Below the pieces are notes generated by a model. That model worked only from the letters and a program-made list of their open reading frames with translations. It did not search any database and was not told the DNA's origin. Both the position numbers and the translations under genes were made by a program. 64,000 nucleotides of DNA from Sphingomonas jeddahensis (GTDB taxonomy: Bacteria > Pseudomonadota > Alphaproteobacteria > Sphingomonadales > Sphingomonadaceae), in contig NZ_MPSB01000005.1 of NCBI RefSeq assembly GCF_001981525.1, positions 62,001 through 126,000 of the forward strand, given 5' to 3'. Positions within the stretch are counted from its first letter, which is position 1. The number at the start of each line of letters is the position of its first letter. This document shows positions 17,398 to 25,344 of the stretch, one piece after another.

Positions 17398-18594
17398 ATG
17401 AAATCGATCGACCGCTACATGGCCCGGCTGATCGCGCTGCCGCTGTTCTCGACGCTCGTGATCTCCGCGATGCTGCTGGTGCTCGATCGCATGCTGCGGC
17501 TGTTCGACTTCGTCGCTACCGAGGGCGGGCCGGTGAGCGTGGTGTGGCAGCTGCTCGCCAATCTGCTGCCGGAGTATCTCGGGCTCGGCATTCCGATCGG
17601 GCTGATGCTCGGTATCCTGCTCGCCTTCCGCCGCCTCGCCACCTCGTCCGAGCTGGACGTAATGCGCGGCGTCGGGATGAGCTACGGCCGGCTGCTGCGC
17701 GTGCCGTACATGTATGCGATCGGACTCGCGCTCATCAATCTCGCGATCGTCGGCTTCATTCAGCCGCGCGCGCGTTATGCTTACGAGGGCTTGCGCTTCG
17801 AGCTGCGCACCGGCGCGCTTGGCGCTTCGATCAAGGTCGGTGAGTTCACGCATCTGGGCGATCGCATGACGCTGCGGATCGAGCGTAGCCGCGACAAGGG
17901 GCGTGAGCTGTCGGGCATCTTCGTCCGCGCGCAGACACCGGCGGGGGATTGGATCGGCGTCACCGCGCAGCGTGGCCAGTTCTTCGCCACCGACGATCCC
18001 AACACGATCATCTTTCGCCTCACCAATGGCACGCTGATCCACAATCGCGCGAATTTCCCGACGCCGCGCGTGCTGACCTTCAGCGTCCACGATCTGCCGA
18101 TCGATCTGCCGCGCTTTGAGCAGTTCCGTGCGCGCGGCGGTCGCAACCTTGAATATACCATCCCCGAACTCGCCCGCATTGGCGCGACCAGCAACAATGC
18201 CGAGCTGCGCCAGGCCAGCCAATCCGAATTGTATTTCCGGCTCGCCGAAGTCGCGATGATGTTCTTGCTGCCGCTGCTAGCGGTCGCGCTCGGGGTACCG
18301 CCGAAACGCTCGACCTCCGCACTAGGCGTGTTCCTGTCGATTGTTTTCGTCGTCGCCTATCACAAGGTCAACCAATATGCCGCGTCGATCGGTGAGCTCG
18401 GCCGGGTCGATCCCTTCATTGCCCTGTGGGGGCCGTTCGCGATATTCGCGGCGCTGATCATCTGGATGTACTACATGCTCGCCTATGTCCCCGGCGGACA
18501 GCCGATCGGCGCGCTGGAACGGGGCGCGGGCAAGGCGCTGAAGGCTATCACCCGGCGCTTGCCCGGCCGCAGCGCGCGGGAGGCGCGCGCATGA
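17398..18594 (+). CDS. lptF: LPS export ABC transporter permease LptF
   Basis: Inner-membrane permease of the LptB2FG transporter that extracts lipopolysaccharide (or the sphingomonad equivalent) and passes it to the Lpt bridge. The 398 residues show the YjgP/YjgQ family layout: an N-terminal membrane block (MKSIDRYMARLIALPLF, then LPEYLGLGIPIGLMLGILLA), a periplasmic beta-jellyroll-like middle, and a C-terminal membrane block from about 280. The RRLATSSELDVMRGVGMSY coupling helix is clear. The stop overlaps the lptG start (ATGA). It is notable that organisms rich in glycosphingolipid keep this pair. Confidence 0.93.
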   Translation: MKSIDRYMARLIALPLFSTLVISAMLLVLDRMLRLFDFVATEGGPVSVVWQLLANLLPEYLGLGIPIGLMLGILLAFRRLATSSELDVMRGVGMSYGRLLRVPYMYAIGLALINLAIVGFIQPRARYAYEGLRFELRTGALGASIKVGEFTHLGDRMTLRIERSRDKGRELSGIFVRAQTPAGDWIGVTAQRGQFFATDDPNTIIFRLTNGTLIHNRANFPTPRVLTFSVHDLPIDLPRFEQFRARGGRNLEYTIPELARIGATSNNAELRQASQSELYFRLAEVAMMFLLPLLAVALGVPPKRSTSALGVFLSIVFVVAYHKVNQYAASIGELGRVDPFIALWGPFAIFAALIIWMYYMLAYVPGGQPIGALERGAGKALKAITRRLPGRSAREARA

Positions 18595-19682
18595 CATCGT
18601 TCTTCCCGTCGCGTACTGTCGCACTTTACATGGGCCGGATGTTCCTGGTGCGCACGTTCGGCATTCTCGCCGGGCTGGTGCTCGTCCTTCAGGCGCTCGA
18701 TCTCCTCGGCGAATCCGGCAAGATCCTGGCGGTGCCGGGCAATACGGATGCGCAAGTGTGGCACTACATGTCGCTGCGCGTGCCGCAGATCATCGCACGC
18801 TTCCTGCCGTTCTCTGTGCTGCTGGGTACCATCTTGACGCTGATCACGATGAACCAGAACAGCGAGATCGTCGCGCTGAAGGCATCGGGCATGTCCGCGC
18901 ATCAGGTGCTGGCGCCGTTGATCATCGCCAGCGTCGGCGTGGCCGTGCTTAGCTTCGCCTTCAACGACCGGGTCGTTTCGCGCTCCACTGCCACCTTGGC
19001 GCAGTGGCAGAAGGTGAACTACGGGCCGCTGCCGATCGATCGCGGCGATCGCGCAAACGTCTGGGTGCGCACCGGTGACGATCTGATCCAGGTCGATCAG
19101 ATCCGCGGGCGCGGTGCCGCCGCGCAGCTCGGCGGCATCACGCTGTACGAGCGCGACGGCGGCAGCCTGCGCGCGATCATCACGGCTCCCAACGGGCGGC
19201 GCAGCGGCGATGGCTGGGCGATCGGGCCGGCGCGCCGCTTCGACGTGGCGAGCGGACAAGTCACGAAGCCCGGCACGATCATCATCGCGCGCGGCGTGGC
19301 GCCCGATCAGTTCACCTTGTCGACAGTGAATGCCGATGGCCTGTCGTTCCGCGCCCTGAACGAGGCGATCGACGATCTCGCCGCCGCCGGCCGCCCGACC
19401 AAGGCGCTGGAAGGCGCGCTGTGGCATAAGCTCTCTGGGCCGCTGTCGTCGGTGCTGATGCCGCTGCTCGGTGCCGTTGCGGCTTTCGGCATCGCGCGCT
19501 CGGGCAAGCTGTTCGTCCGCGCGGTGATCGGCATGGCGCTGGGCTTTGCCTATTTCGTTGCGGACAATTTCGCGCTCGCGATGGGCAATCTCGGCGCCTA
19601 TCCTCCGATCCTCGCCGCCTGGGCGCCGTTCCTGCTGTTCCTGCTGATCGGCGAAGCGGTGCTGCTGCGAACGGAGGAATAG
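18591..19682 (+). CDS. lptG: LPS export ABC transporter permease LptG
   Basis: Partner of LptF in the LptB2FG exporter. 363 residues with the same architecture: N-terminal membrane helices (GRMFLVRTFGILAGLVLVLQ), the coupling motif LTLITMNQNSEIVALKASGM, a periplasmic domain, and a C-terminal helix group (LSSVLMPLLGAVAAFGIARS and onward). The ATG at 18591 overlaps the lptF stop by four bases, indicating translational coupling. It converges on pth, with only 8 bases between the stops. Confidence 0.93.
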   Translation: MTSFFPSRTVALYMGRMFLVRTFGILAGLVLVLQALDLLGESGKILAVPGNTDAQVWHYMSLRVPQIIARFLPFSVLLGTILTLITMNQNSEIVALKASGMSAHQVLAPLIIASVGVAVLSFAFNDRVVSRSTATLAQWQKVNYGPLPIDRGDRANVWVRTGDDLIQVDQIRGRGAAAQLGGITLYERDGGSLRAIITAPNGRRSGDGWAIGPARRFDVASGQVTKPGTIIIARGVAPDQFTLSTVNADGLSFRALNEAIDDLAAAGRPTKALEGALWHKLSGPLSSVLMPLLGAVAAFGIARSGKLFVRAVIGMALGFAYFVADNFALAMGNLGAYPPILAAWAPFLLFLLIGEAVLLRTEE

Positions 19683-19690
19683 GGCGGCGG

Positions 19691-20260
19691 TCAGCTCTGC
19701 AGCCGCAGGGCCACGTCGTTCATGAAGCGGACGTCGTCGCCTGCGGCAAGCGTCGCCGCCTCCGCGGCCAGCGCGCCGAGCAAATCACTAAGCGGTTCGA
19801 TTTCGTTCTTGGCGTAATTGCCCAGCACGTGGCCGGTGACCCGGTCCTTGTGTCCGGGGTGGCCGATGCCGATGCGGACTCGGCGGAAATCGGGCCCGAG
19901 ATGCTGGTCGATCGAGCGCAGGCCGTTATGCCCCGCAAGCCCACCGCCCTGGCGCACCTTCACCTTCATGGCGGCAAGGTCGAGTTCGTCGTGGAAGACG
20001 GTCAGGGCATCCGCGCCGAGCTTGTAGAAGCGCAGCGCCTCGGCGACACTGCGGCCGCTTTCGTTCATGAAGGTTGCGGGCTTCAGGAGCAGCACCTTTT
20101 GGGTGCCCAGCCGGCCTTCCTGCACCCAGCCTTGGAACTTCTTGGCCGGCGCACCGAAGCCGTGAACCGCCGCGATTGCGTCAAGCGCCATGAAGCCGAC
20201 ATTGTGGCGGTGCATCGCATATTGCGCGCCCGGATTGCCGAGGCCGACCCAGAGTTGCAC
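19691..20260 (-). CDS. pth: Peptidyl-tRNA hydrolase
   Basis: Recycles peptidyl-tRNA released from stalled ribosomes. The 189-residue protein begins MQLWVGLGNPGAQYAMHRHN, with the conserved Asn and the catalytic His in RHNVGF. LLKPATFMNESGRSV and VFHDELDLAAMKVKVRQGGG are also typical. Located downstream of rplY on the same strand, a common bacterial pairing; a strong hairpin terminator lies between the two genes. Confidence 0.96.
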   Translation of the reverse strand: MQLWVGLGNPGAQYAMHRHNVGFMALDAIAAVHGFGAPAKKFQGWVQEGRLGTQKVLLLKPATFMNESGRSVAEALRFYKLGADALTVFHDELDLAAMKVKVRQGGGLAGHNGLRSIDQHLGPDFRRVRIGIGHPGHKDRVTGHVLGNYAKNEIEPLSDLLGALAAEAATLAAGDDVRFMNDVALRLQS

Positions 20261-20311
20261 GTTGATTCTCCTGATCGCGTTCGATGACTTCGTGGCGCCT
20301 AGGGCAGCGTT

Positions 20312-20351
20312 TAAACGAAAACGGGCGGGGGACGTCGCCGCCTCCCGCCCG
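20312..20351 (-). terminator. Intrinsic terminator of rplY
   Basis: On the minus strand, just after the rplY stop, an arm CGGGCGGG pairs with CCCGCCCG across a GC-rich loop and is followed directly by TTTTCGTTT. This is a standard rho-independent layout. Some readthrough into pth would be expected if the two genes share a promoter. Confidence 0.65.
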
Positions 20352-20376
20352 CATCCGTACGCAACAAGCTGAACGA

Positions 20377-20994
20377 TTACTCGCTGGCCGTGCCCGCGGC
20401 TTCGCCCGCGTCCTCGGCAGCACCTTCGCTCGACTTCAGCGCCGAGGGCGCGACCACCGTCGCGATGGTGTAATCGCGGTCATCGATCGCCGACTGCGTA
20501 CCTTGCGGCAGCGTGACGGCGGAGATGTGAAGCGAATCGCCGACGTCCAGGCCCTTGAGCGAGATGGTGACTTCCGACGGGATTTCAGCCGCGTCGCATA
20601 CCAGCTCCAGCTCGTGACGAACCACGTTCAACACGCCGCCCTTCTTCAGGCCGGGGGCCTCTTCTTCGTCGATGAACACCACCGGCACTGCGACGGTGAC
20701 GGTCGCGTGCGCGCTAATGCGCAGGAAGTCGACGTGAACCGGACGATCGGTGACGGGGTGGAAGTGCACGTCCTTGGGCAGGGTGCGCTCACCGTTCACC
20801 ATCACCACGGTGTTCATGAAGTGGCCGGTGCCGAGCGCCTTGACGAGCGCCTTCTCCTCGAGGTGGATCGAGGTCGGTTCCTTGTTCTGGCCGTAGATCA
20901 CGGCGGGGACGCGGCCGTCACGACGCAGCGCCCGGGAGGCTCCCTTGCCAACCCGGTCACGCGTCTCGGCTGCGAGCGTCAGCTGGTCGCTCAT
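20377..20994 (-). CDS. rplY: 50S ribosomal protein L25/general stress protein Ctc
   Basis: 5S-rRNA-binding ribosomal protein of the long L25 (Ctc/TL5) form. The 205 residues have the N-terminal L25 domain ([20 protein letters not shown], then [10 protein letters not shown]) and a C-terminal beta domain. The tail is Ala/Glu-rich ([15 protein letters not shown]), a feature of alphaproteobacterial members. The start is the ATG at 20992-20994; longer in-frame readings do not resemble the family. Confidence 0.95.
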   Translation of the reverse strand: MSDQLTLAAETRDRVGKGASRALRRDGRVPAVIYGQNKEPTSIHLEEKALVKALGTGHFMNTVVMVNGERTLPKDVHFHPVTDRPVHVDFLRISAHATVTVAVPVVFIDEEEAPGLKKGGVLNVVRHELELVCDAAEIPSEVTISLKGLDVGDSLHISAVTLPQGTQSAIDDRDYTIATVVAPSALKSSEGAAEDAGEAAGTASE

Positions 20995-21131
20995 CGATAT
21001 TCTCCGAAACAGGTGTGTGTTTATCCGCGCCACGCCTCCAGGGATGACCATGGAACGGAAGCGGGCGCGCATAGCGGGGGAGGGGCAGAAAGGCAAGCGA
21101 TCCTCCCCGCGCCGGGGAGGATGTCGGCGGC

Positions 21132-22031
21132 TCAGTACTTAACTCGCACCGCCTTCAGCTTGTACTTGCCCAATTGCGCCTGCACGCTGTCCGGCCCGGC
21201 GAGATGCCCCGCGCCCACCGCGATGAACACCCGGCCCGGCGTGCGCATCCGCTCGGCGATCCACGCCGCCCATTTCGCATTGCGATCGACCAGCAATGCC
21301 TTGGCGACTTCCGGCGATTCCTTCAGGCTCTCATTCATCGTTGCGGCGAGCCCTTCCGGATTGCCTCTGGACCAATCCGAAACCATCCGTTCCATCGTCT
21401 CGCCGGCCTTGGGCAGTTCCTCGACCGTGGATGTCAGCAGCTGGACCTGCGCCCTTTGCGAGAGCGAGTCGAAGATCGACATCTGCCCTTCAAAGGTTTC
21501 CAGCCCCATCACCTGCTTCTTCTGTGCCTCGGCAGCGGCGGTCAGGATGCCTTCAGGCCCGTTCAGGGCTTGGTAACCCAGCTTCTGCACCGGCAGTACC
21601 GACAGGCTGATCGCGGCGAACCACGGCTGCATCCGCTCGAACGAGGCGCGCGATAGCTTGTTGTCCTCCAGCGCCTTTTCAAACGCAGGTCGCTTCTCCG
21701 CTGGCAGCTTTTCGAGCAGTGTTGGTCCGGCGGGATCGAACGCCTTGGAGACGACCACCCTTTGCTGAGTTTCCTGATCGGGTTCCACCATCTCCAGCAC
21801 CAACGTGCCCGAGCGATCGAACGCCTTTTTCACCGCTTCGTCGAACCAGCTGAGGCCCGGCTTCAGCACATGAATTGTGCCGAACAGATAGATCGTTGTG
21901 TCCTTGTCCCGCACCACCCAAAGCGCCGGATCGGCATCCTGCGGCTGCACCGCGGGCGCGGGCTGCGCGCAGGCGGGAAGGGCGAAGGCTAGGCCTAGCG
22001 AGGCGAACAGGGGGGCAAACGGGCGGAACAC
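21132..22031 (-). CDS. TraB/GumN family lipoprotein
   Basis: Protein of the TraB/GumN group (distant relatives of Tiki-type metalloproteases). The best start is the GTG at 22029-22031, preceded by AGGAAGG, giving 299 residues. The N-terminus [20 protein letters not shown] is a signal peptide ending in a lipobox (LPAC), so export and lipid anchoring are likely. Family motifs: [11 protein letters not shown] with the conserved GTx[13 protein letters not shown], and C-terminal [16 protein letters not shown] with the conserved GxxH. The proposed metal-binding His residues are kept. Divergent from glyQ, and longer starts would overlap glyQ. Confidence 0.85.
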   Translation of the reverse strand: MFRPFAPLFASLGLAFALPACAQPAPAVQPQDADPALWVVRDKDTTIYLFGTIHVLKPGLSWFDEAVKKAFDRSGTLVLEMVEPDQETQQRVVVSKAFDPAGPTLLEKLPAEKRPAFEKALEDNKLSRASFERMQPWFAAISLSVLPVQKLGYQALNGPEGILTAAAEAQKKQVMGLETFEGQMSIFDSLSQRAQVQLLTSTVEELPKAGETMERMVSDWSRGNPEGLAATMNESLKESPEVAKALLVDRNAKWAAWIAERMRTPGRVFIAVGAGHLAGPDSVQAQLGKYKLKAVRVKY

Positions 22032-22119
22032 GGGTGTGGAAGACCTTCCTGAGCGGAGCAGGGCCAACCTAGCGCGGCCCTTGCCTGTTGGCGAGCCATC
22101 CGCCATTGCCCGGCGGGCG

Positions 22120-23001
22120 ATGAACGCCACCTCAACAGAAGCGCCGCTGAGCTTTCAGGACATGATCCTGCGCCTCCATTCCTATTGGAGCGCGCGCGGA
22201 TGCGCCATCCTCCAGCCCTATGACATGCGCATGGGCGCTGGCACCTTTCACCCCGCGACGACGCTGCGCGCGCTCGGCCCCGATGCGTGGAACGCCGCCT
22301 TTGTCCAGCCGAGCCGTCGCCCGACCGACGGCCGCTATGGCGAGAACCCCAATCGGCTGCAGCATTATTACCAATATCAGGTGATCATGAAGCCGAGCCC
22401 GCCGGACTTGCAGGAGCTGTATCTCGGCAGCCTGGCGGCGATCGGCATCGATTTCACGCGCCACGACATCCGCTTCGTCGAGGACGATTGGGAAAGCCCG
22501 ACGCTGGGCGCCTGGGGGCTCGGCTGGGAGGTCTGGTGCGACGGGATGGAGGTGACCCAGTTCACCTATTTCCAGCAGATGGGCGGCTTTGACTGCAAGC
22601 CCGTCGCGGGCGAGCTGACCTACGGGCTCGAACGGCTGGCGATGTACATCCAGGATGTCGACAATGTGTACGACCTGCGGTTCAACGACGCCGGCGTGAG
22701 CTACGGCGACGTGTTCCTCGAAAACGAGCGGCAGATGTCGACGTGGAACTTCGAGGTCGCGGAGACCGATGCGCTGTTCGACTTGTTCCGCAAGGCGGAG
22801 GCGGAATGTGCGCGCTGCTTGGACGCGAAGCTGCCGATCCCAGCCTATGAACAGGCGATCGAGGCGAGCCACATCTTCAACCTGCTCAACGCGCGCGGTG
22901 TGATCTCGGTGGCGGAGCGGCAGGCGTATATCGGCCGCGTGCGCGATTTGGCGAAAGGCGCTTGCGCATCGTACATGGAGAAGAACGGGTGGGCGGCGTG
23001 A
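22120..23001 (+). CDS. glyQ: Glycyl-tRNA synthetase alpha subunit
   Basis: Catalytic subunit of the bacterial alpha2beta2 glycyl-tRNA synthetase. 293 residues beginning [20 protein letters not shown]. The sequence includes [39 protein letters not shown] and [15 protein letters not shown]. The ATG at 22120 gives the length expected for the family. It pairs with glyS, 235 bases downstream across a large inverted repeat. Confidence 0.97.
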   Translation: MNATSTEAPLSFQDMILRLHSYWSARGCAILQPYDMRMGAGTFHPATTLRALGPDAWNAAFVQPSRRPTDGRYGENPNRLQHYYQYQVIMKPSPPDLQELYLGSLAAIGIDFTRHDIRFVEDDWESPTLGAWGLGWEVWCDGMEVTQFTYFQQMGGFDCKPVAGELTYGLERLAMYIQDVDNVYDLRFNDAGVSYGDVFLENERQMSTWNFEVAETDALFDLFRKAEAECARCLDAKLPIPAYEQAIEASHIFNLLNARGVISVAERQAYIGRVRDLAKGACASYMEKNGWAA

Positions 23002-23002
23002 G

Positions 23003-23220
23003 TTTGTTCACGCGAAGCCGCGAAGGCGCGAAGACTGGTTTCGCGCAGAGGCGCAGAGGACGCGGGGGCGTGACGCTTGCGGCCCTGTTTCGCGGCAGCA
23101 ACAAGTCAGTGATTGCTGCCGCACTCCCTGGCAACCAGCGCAGCACCTCTGCGCCCTCCGCGCCGCCGCGCGAGCAAACCTTCCTTTCTCTTCGCGTCTT
23201 CGCGCCTTCGCGTGAACAAA
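23003..23220. repeat. Large imperfect inverted repeat between glyQ and glyS
   Basis: Two 32-base arms, at 23003-23034 and 23189-23220, are inverted copies matching at 30 of 32 positions. Each starts TTTGTTCACGCGAAG and is built from CGCGAAG units. Inside them, GCAGAGGCGCAGAG at about 23046-23059 is echoed in inverted form by CTCTGCGCC at about 23151. The element can fold into a long hairpin within the glyQ-glyS transcript. An apparent ORF through it (rich in SREGAK-like words) is an artefact of the repeat and not a gene. Confidence 0.75.
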
Positions 23221-23236
23221 TCCAAGGCCGCCACGC

Positions 23237-25246
23237 ATGACCGACTTCCTCCTTGAGCTCCGCTCGGAAGAAATCCCCGCCCGCATGCAGGACAAGGCGC
23301 GCGAGGATCTCGCCCGCCTGTTCGCGGCGGAACTCGCCAAGGCTGGCCTCGCCGCCGGCGCACTCCTCACCTATGCCACGCCGCGCCGCCTGGCGCTGAT
23401 CGCGCGCAACCTGCCCGATGCCACGCAGGCGGTGAGCGAGGAACTCAAGGGCCCGCGCACCTCCGCGCCGCCGCAGGCGCTGGAGGGCTTTCTCCGCAAG
23501 ACCGGCCTCTCGCAGGAGCAGCTGGTCGATCGTGATGGCGTGTGGTTCGCGGTGATCGACAAGCCGGGCCGTGCGACCGCCGATGTGCTCGTCGAGGCGA
23601 TCCCGGCGATCGTGCGCGGCTTCCCTTGGCCCAAGTCGATGCGCTGGGGTGCTCCGTCGCTTTCCACGGAGAGCCCGCGCTGGGTGCGCCCGCTGCAAGG
23701 CATTGTCGCGCTGTTCGGCGAAGAGGTCGTGCCCTGCACCATCGCCGGTGTGGAGAGCGGCGCCGCCACAGTCGGCCATCGCTTCCATCACCCCGGCGTG
23801 ATCACCATCGGCTCCGCGACGGATTACGTCGAGAAGCTGCGCGCTTGTCACGTCATCGTCGACCAGGACGAGCGCCGTACCACCATTGCGATCGGTGCGA
23901 AGATGGCGGCCAACAAGGCCGGTCTGAGGCTGGTCGAGGACGAAGGGCTGGTGGCGGAGAATGCCGGCCTTACCGAATGGCCGGTGCCGCTGCTCGGCCG
24001 CTTCGACGCGGCGTTTCTCGACGTGCCGCCGGAGGTGATCCAGCTCACCGCGCGCGTGAACCAGAAGTATTTCGTGTGCCGCGACGCGGACGGAAAGCTC
24101 GCCAACGCCTTCATCTGCACCGCCAATATCGATGCGGCGGATGATGGCGCGAAGATCGTCGAGGGCAACCGCAAGGTGTTGGCCGCTCGCCTCTCCGATG
24201 CCCGCTTCTTCTACGAGACGGACCTCAAGGTGCCGCTCGATGAGCAGGCGAAGAAGCTCGAAAAGATCGTCTTCCACGAAAAGCTCGGCACCGTCGCCGA
24301 TAAGGTAGAGCGCGTCGCCAAGCTCGCGCGCTGGCTGGTGGACGAAGGCATCGTACCAGGCGCGGACCCCGAGCATGCCGAGCGCGCGGCGCGGCTCGCC
24401 AAGGCCGATCTCGTCACCGGCATGGTCGGCGAGTTCCCCGAATTGCAGGGCGTAATGGGCGGCTATTATGCCGAGCGCCAGGGAGAGCACCCGGCCGTGG
24501 CCGCTGCGATCCGCGATCACTACAAGCCGGTCGGGCAGGGCGATGACGTGCCCACCGCTCCGGTGACGGTGGCGGTATCGCTGGCGGACAAGCTGGATAG
24601 CATCGGCCAGTTCTTTGGCGCGGATCTCAAGCCCAGCGGGTCTAAGGATCCGTTCGCCCTACGTCGCTCGGCCCTGGGCATAGTCGCGCTCGTACTCGAC
24701 AACGGGCTTCGCTTTCCGCTCGCTCGCGCGGTAAATGCCGACGTGCTCGATTTCTTCGCCGACCGCCTCAAGGTCCAGCAGCGGGAGGCCGGCGTCCGCC
24801 ACGACCTGATCGACGCGGTGTTCGCGCTCGGCGGGGAGGACGATCTCGTTCGCCTGCTCGCCCGAGTGAAGGCGCTCCAGGCATTCGTCGACACCGAAGA
24901 CGGTGCGAACCTGCTCGCCGGCTACAAGCGCGCCGCGAACATCCTCAAGAAGGAGGGCGGGGTGCCCGAGGGCGCAGCGAGCAACGCCGCGCCCGACACA
25001 GCCGAAGCCGCCCTCACTCAGGCGCTCGACACGGCGGAACCCGCAGCGAAGGACGCCATCGCGCGCGAGGACTTCGAAGCCGCAATGGCAGCGCTCGCCA
25101 CGCTTCGTGCGCCGATTGATTCGTTCTTCGACCAGGTTACGGTCAACGATGCCGATCCCGCCAAGCGCGCGGCCCGTCTCGCTCTGCTCGCCCGGGTGCG
25201 TGATGCGGTTCACGGGGTGGCCGATTTCTCGCGGATCGAGGGATAA
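23237..25246 (+). CDS. glyS: Glycyl-tRNA synthetase beta subunit
   Basis: Beta subunit of the bacterial glycyl-tRNA synthetase, involved in tRNA recognition. The 669 residues start TDFLLELRSEEIPARMQDKA, the family signature. Internal motifs include FPWPKSMRWG, LTARVNQKYFVCRD, ARLSDARFFYETDL and HEKLGTVADKVERV. A C-terminal DALR-like anticodon-binding part covers about 570-660 (AANILKKEGG, FFDQVTVNDADPAKRAARLA). The start ATG directly follows the inverted repeat. Confidence 0.96.
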   Translation: MTDFLLELRSEEIPARMQDKAREDLARLFAAELAKAGLAAGALLTYATPRRLALIARNLPDATQAVSEELKGPRTSAPPQALEGFLRKTGLSQEQLVDRDGVWFAVIDKPGRATADVLVEAIPAIVRGFPWPKSMRWGAPSLSTESPRWVRPLQGIVALFGEEVVPCTIAGVESGAATVGHRFHHPGVITIGSATDYVEKLRACHVIVDQDERRTTIAIGAKMAANKAGLRLVEDEGLVAENAGLTEWPVPLLGRFDAAFLDVPPEVIQLTARVNQKYFVCRDADGKLANAFICTANIDAADDGAKIVEGNRKVLAARLSDARFFYETDLKVPLDEQAKKLEKIVFHEKLGTVADKVERVAKLARWLVDEGIVPGADPEHAERAARLAKADLVTGMVGEFPELQGVMGGYYAERQGEHPAVAAAIRDHYKPVGQGDDVPTAPVTVAVSLADKLDSIGQFFGADLKPSGSKDPFALRRSALGIVALVLDNGLRFPLARAVNADVLDFFADRLKVQQREAGVRHDLIDAVFALGGEDDLVRLLARVKALQAFVDTEDGANLLAGYKRAANILKKEGGVPEGAASNAAPDTAEAALTQALDTAEPAAKDAIAREDFEAAMAALATLRAPIDSFFDQVTVNDADPAKRAARLALLARVRDAVHGVADFSRIEG

Positions 25247-25344
25247 GGCACGGGTAAACGGTTACATTCAGTCAGGGGCAGCTTTGTTCTTGCAATCGGG
25301 CGTTTGCCCGTGTGTTGCAGCGCAAAACGAATACAGGAGACGAG

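Noticed and set aside
22962-23240. ORF of 92 codons spanning the glyQ-glyS gap
   Set aside because: It overlaps the end of glyQ and is made mostly from an inverted repeat; its SREGAK-like composition is a known artefact of such repeats.
22886-24520. Minus-strand ORF of 544 codons opposite glyS
   Set aside because: A shadow frame of a high-GC gene; residue content is unlike real proteins and glyS is certain.
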